A program made the translations under genes and the position numbers. Positions 63,245-64,000 of a DNA stretch of 64,000 nucleotides are shown piece by piece (within the stretch, counting starts at the first letter, position 1; every line of letters starts with the position of its first letter). The notes under the pieces were generated by a model, which was not told the origin of the DNA, did no database searches, and saw nothing but the letters and a program-made list of their open reading frames with translations. Source of the DNA: Sinorhizobium garamanticum (lineage in GTDB: Bacteria; Pseudomonadota; Alphaproteobacteria; Rhizobiales; Rhizobiaceae); NCBI RefSeq assembly GCF_029892065.1, contig NZ_CP120373.1:1997501-2061500 (forward strand), in the 5' to 3' direction.

Positions 63245-63344
63245 CCTACAGCGCCGGGCGTCTAGTTAGACGCGCATAGGTCGCTGCGAGCCCTTTGAAT
63301 GCTGCATGATCTGTCCTTGGGCCGGACTGTCCAAGCAATGATGC
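63245..63344. repeat. RIME-type repeat, second half worn
   Basis: CCTACAGCGCCGGGCGTCTAGTTAGACGCGCATAGGTCGCTGCGAGCCCTTTGAATGCTGCATGATCTG layout, then TCCTTGGGCCGGACTGTCCAAGCAATGATGC, a worn second palindrome. It follows the hpt stop codon. Confidence 0.75.
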
Positions 63345-63570
63345 GCCGCCTTTTCTGAAAATCGACGCTGCGGCGTTTACCGAAAGCAAACGAAAAGCTG
63401 GTTGTTTGGATGGGCGTCACGGCTTCGGCCATGCCGAAACGTGGCGTCGGCATATGCTCGAAATCGGCAGCGGTTTCAGCAGGCATGATGCTCGAGTTCA
63501 ACGAGATGAGCGTCCTTTGCCACTTCAAGGGACGCATGGCGCTCTATGGGAGCGAACACGGGAGGCCATG

Positions 63571-63930
63571 ATGGCGAGAATCCTGATTACCGAGGATGAG
63601 GATGCCCTGCGCTCATTTGTGGCGCGCGCATTGCGACTCGATGGACATGAAACTGTCGAGGCGGGAGATGGAGCCGACGGGCTCGCCTGCCTGCAAAGCC
63701 AGGCCTTTGATCTGCTCTTATCCGACATCCGCATGCCGGTGATGGATGGCATCGAATTGGCGCATCAGGCCTCTGCCGCGTTTCCCGCGCTCAAGATCCT
63801 GCTGATGACCGGCTATGCGGAACAGCGCGAACGCGCGGACGATCTCTCGGGCAAGGTTGTCGATGTGATTTCCAAGCCGTTTTCGCTGCCCGATATTCGC
63901 AAGGCGGTCGCCTTGGCGCTCGTCGCCTGA
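63571..63930 (+). CDS. cpdR: CpdR-like single-domain response regulator
   Basis: 119 aa from ATG 63571 (MARILITEDEDALRSFVARA). Complete receiver: acidic cluster ITEDEDA, phospho-acceptor Asp in DLLLSDIRMPVMDGIELAHQ, Thr in ILLMTGYAEQRERADDL, and Lys in VISKPFSLPDIRKAV. No output domain. This matches the CpdR type, which when unphosphorylated helps ClpXP degrade CtrA and is itself phosphorylated by ChpT. Rhizobia have two CpdR paralogues, so the exact copy (CpdR1) is inferred. The long upstream open frame from 63406 is not the start. Confidence 0.7.
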   Translation: MARILITEDEDALRSFVARALRLDGHETVEAGDGADGLACLQSQAFDLLLSDIRMPVMDGIELAHQASAAFPALKILLMTGYAEQRERADDLSGKVVDVISKPFSLPDIRKAVALALVA

Positions 63931-64000
63931 CAGCCATTTCCGATTTCCGGCCTTCGCCGCTTGCCGGCGACGGCCGGTTATGTGCGTGCTTCTACACGCA

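Noticed and set aside
63406..63570. N-terminal extension of the CpdR-like protein
   Set aside because: The 55 extra residues are not receiver-like and include no ribosome-binding site at the GTG/ATG candidates. ATG 63571 begins right at the first receiver strand.
1..64000. CRISPR array or tandem direct repeats
   Set aside because: No regularly spaced direct repeats with unique spacers. The repeats present are dispersed palindromic RIME-type elements.

Overview
The window is a piece of chromosome from an alphaproteobacterium of the Sinorhizobium/Ensifer group. The evidence is GC-rich coding DNA, an RpoH1-type sigma-32, the CtrA regulators (chpT, ctrA, sciP and a CpdR-like receiver), aerobic cobalamin genes (cobS, cobT), sigma-70 promoters of the CTTGAC-N17-CTATAT type, and at least fourteen RIME-type intergenic repeats. 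Almost all of it is ordinary core chromosome. There is no CRISPR array, prophage or intact insertion sequence.

Layout. 1-9 kb: the 3' end of purA, a large membrane-anchored acidic protein, rpoH, rluD, an rRNA/tRNA methyltransferase, a coiled-coil membrane protein and a secreted DUF1134 protein. 9-14.5 kb: a cell-cycle block with chpT, a degenerate receiver protein, ctrA, a FliJ-like gene, a GNAT gene, sciP and an orphan LuxR regulator. 14.7-18 kb: mnmA, tRNA-Met(CAT), then a short, less typical stretch with an IS-like scar, an unrecognised 268-aa gene, an orphan terminator and two small genes. 18.3-28.5 kb: a histidine-utilisation cluster, hutF-hutX-hutW-hutV-hutH-hutD, divergent from hutC and a three-part kinase/aminotransferase fusion. 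28.5-35.9 kb: a YqhC-like regulator with an alcohol dehydrogenase, Lrp, an M20 amidohydrolase, a D,D-carboxypeptidase, a CobW-type GTPase and an ICMT-like methyltransferase. 36-43.6 kb: tusA, an L,D-transpeptidase, accA, xerD, a tiny membrane gene, aroK, aroB, a CorC-type transporter and bolA. 43.8-48.6 kb: a J-domain protein, cobS, cobT and a phytase-like secreted protein. 48.7-57.3 kb: a queuosine-precursor transporter with a structured leader, rpmB, DUF3108, a YddG-like exporter, a cupin, gloB, a methyltransferase, hisC, tyrC and DUF2125. 57.5-64 kb: chaC, plsC, ydcF, ftsX, ftsE, a DUF3426 protein, hpt and a CpdR-like receiver.

How it fits together. The window carries most of the lower half of the CtrA phosphorelay: the phosphotransferase ChpT, the response regulator CtrA, its antagonist SciP and a CpdR-like factor. 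CtrA-box-like sequences lie upstream of chpT and sciP, and one that matches the consensus exactly lies upstream of ftsE. Five GANTC (CcrM) sites crowd the ctrA promoter region.

The most unusual protein is the hut-cluster HutH homologue. It lacks exactly the three residues (Ala-Ser-Gly) that form the MIO cofactor, and a conserved catalytic Tyr is Leu, so it is unlikely to be a working histidine ammonia-lyase. Also notable are a hairpin/pseudoknot leader that can pair with the start codon of the queuosine-precursor transporter, and a ChaC protein whose last residues and stop codon come from a RIME repeat. All names rest on reading the sequence; no database search was run.
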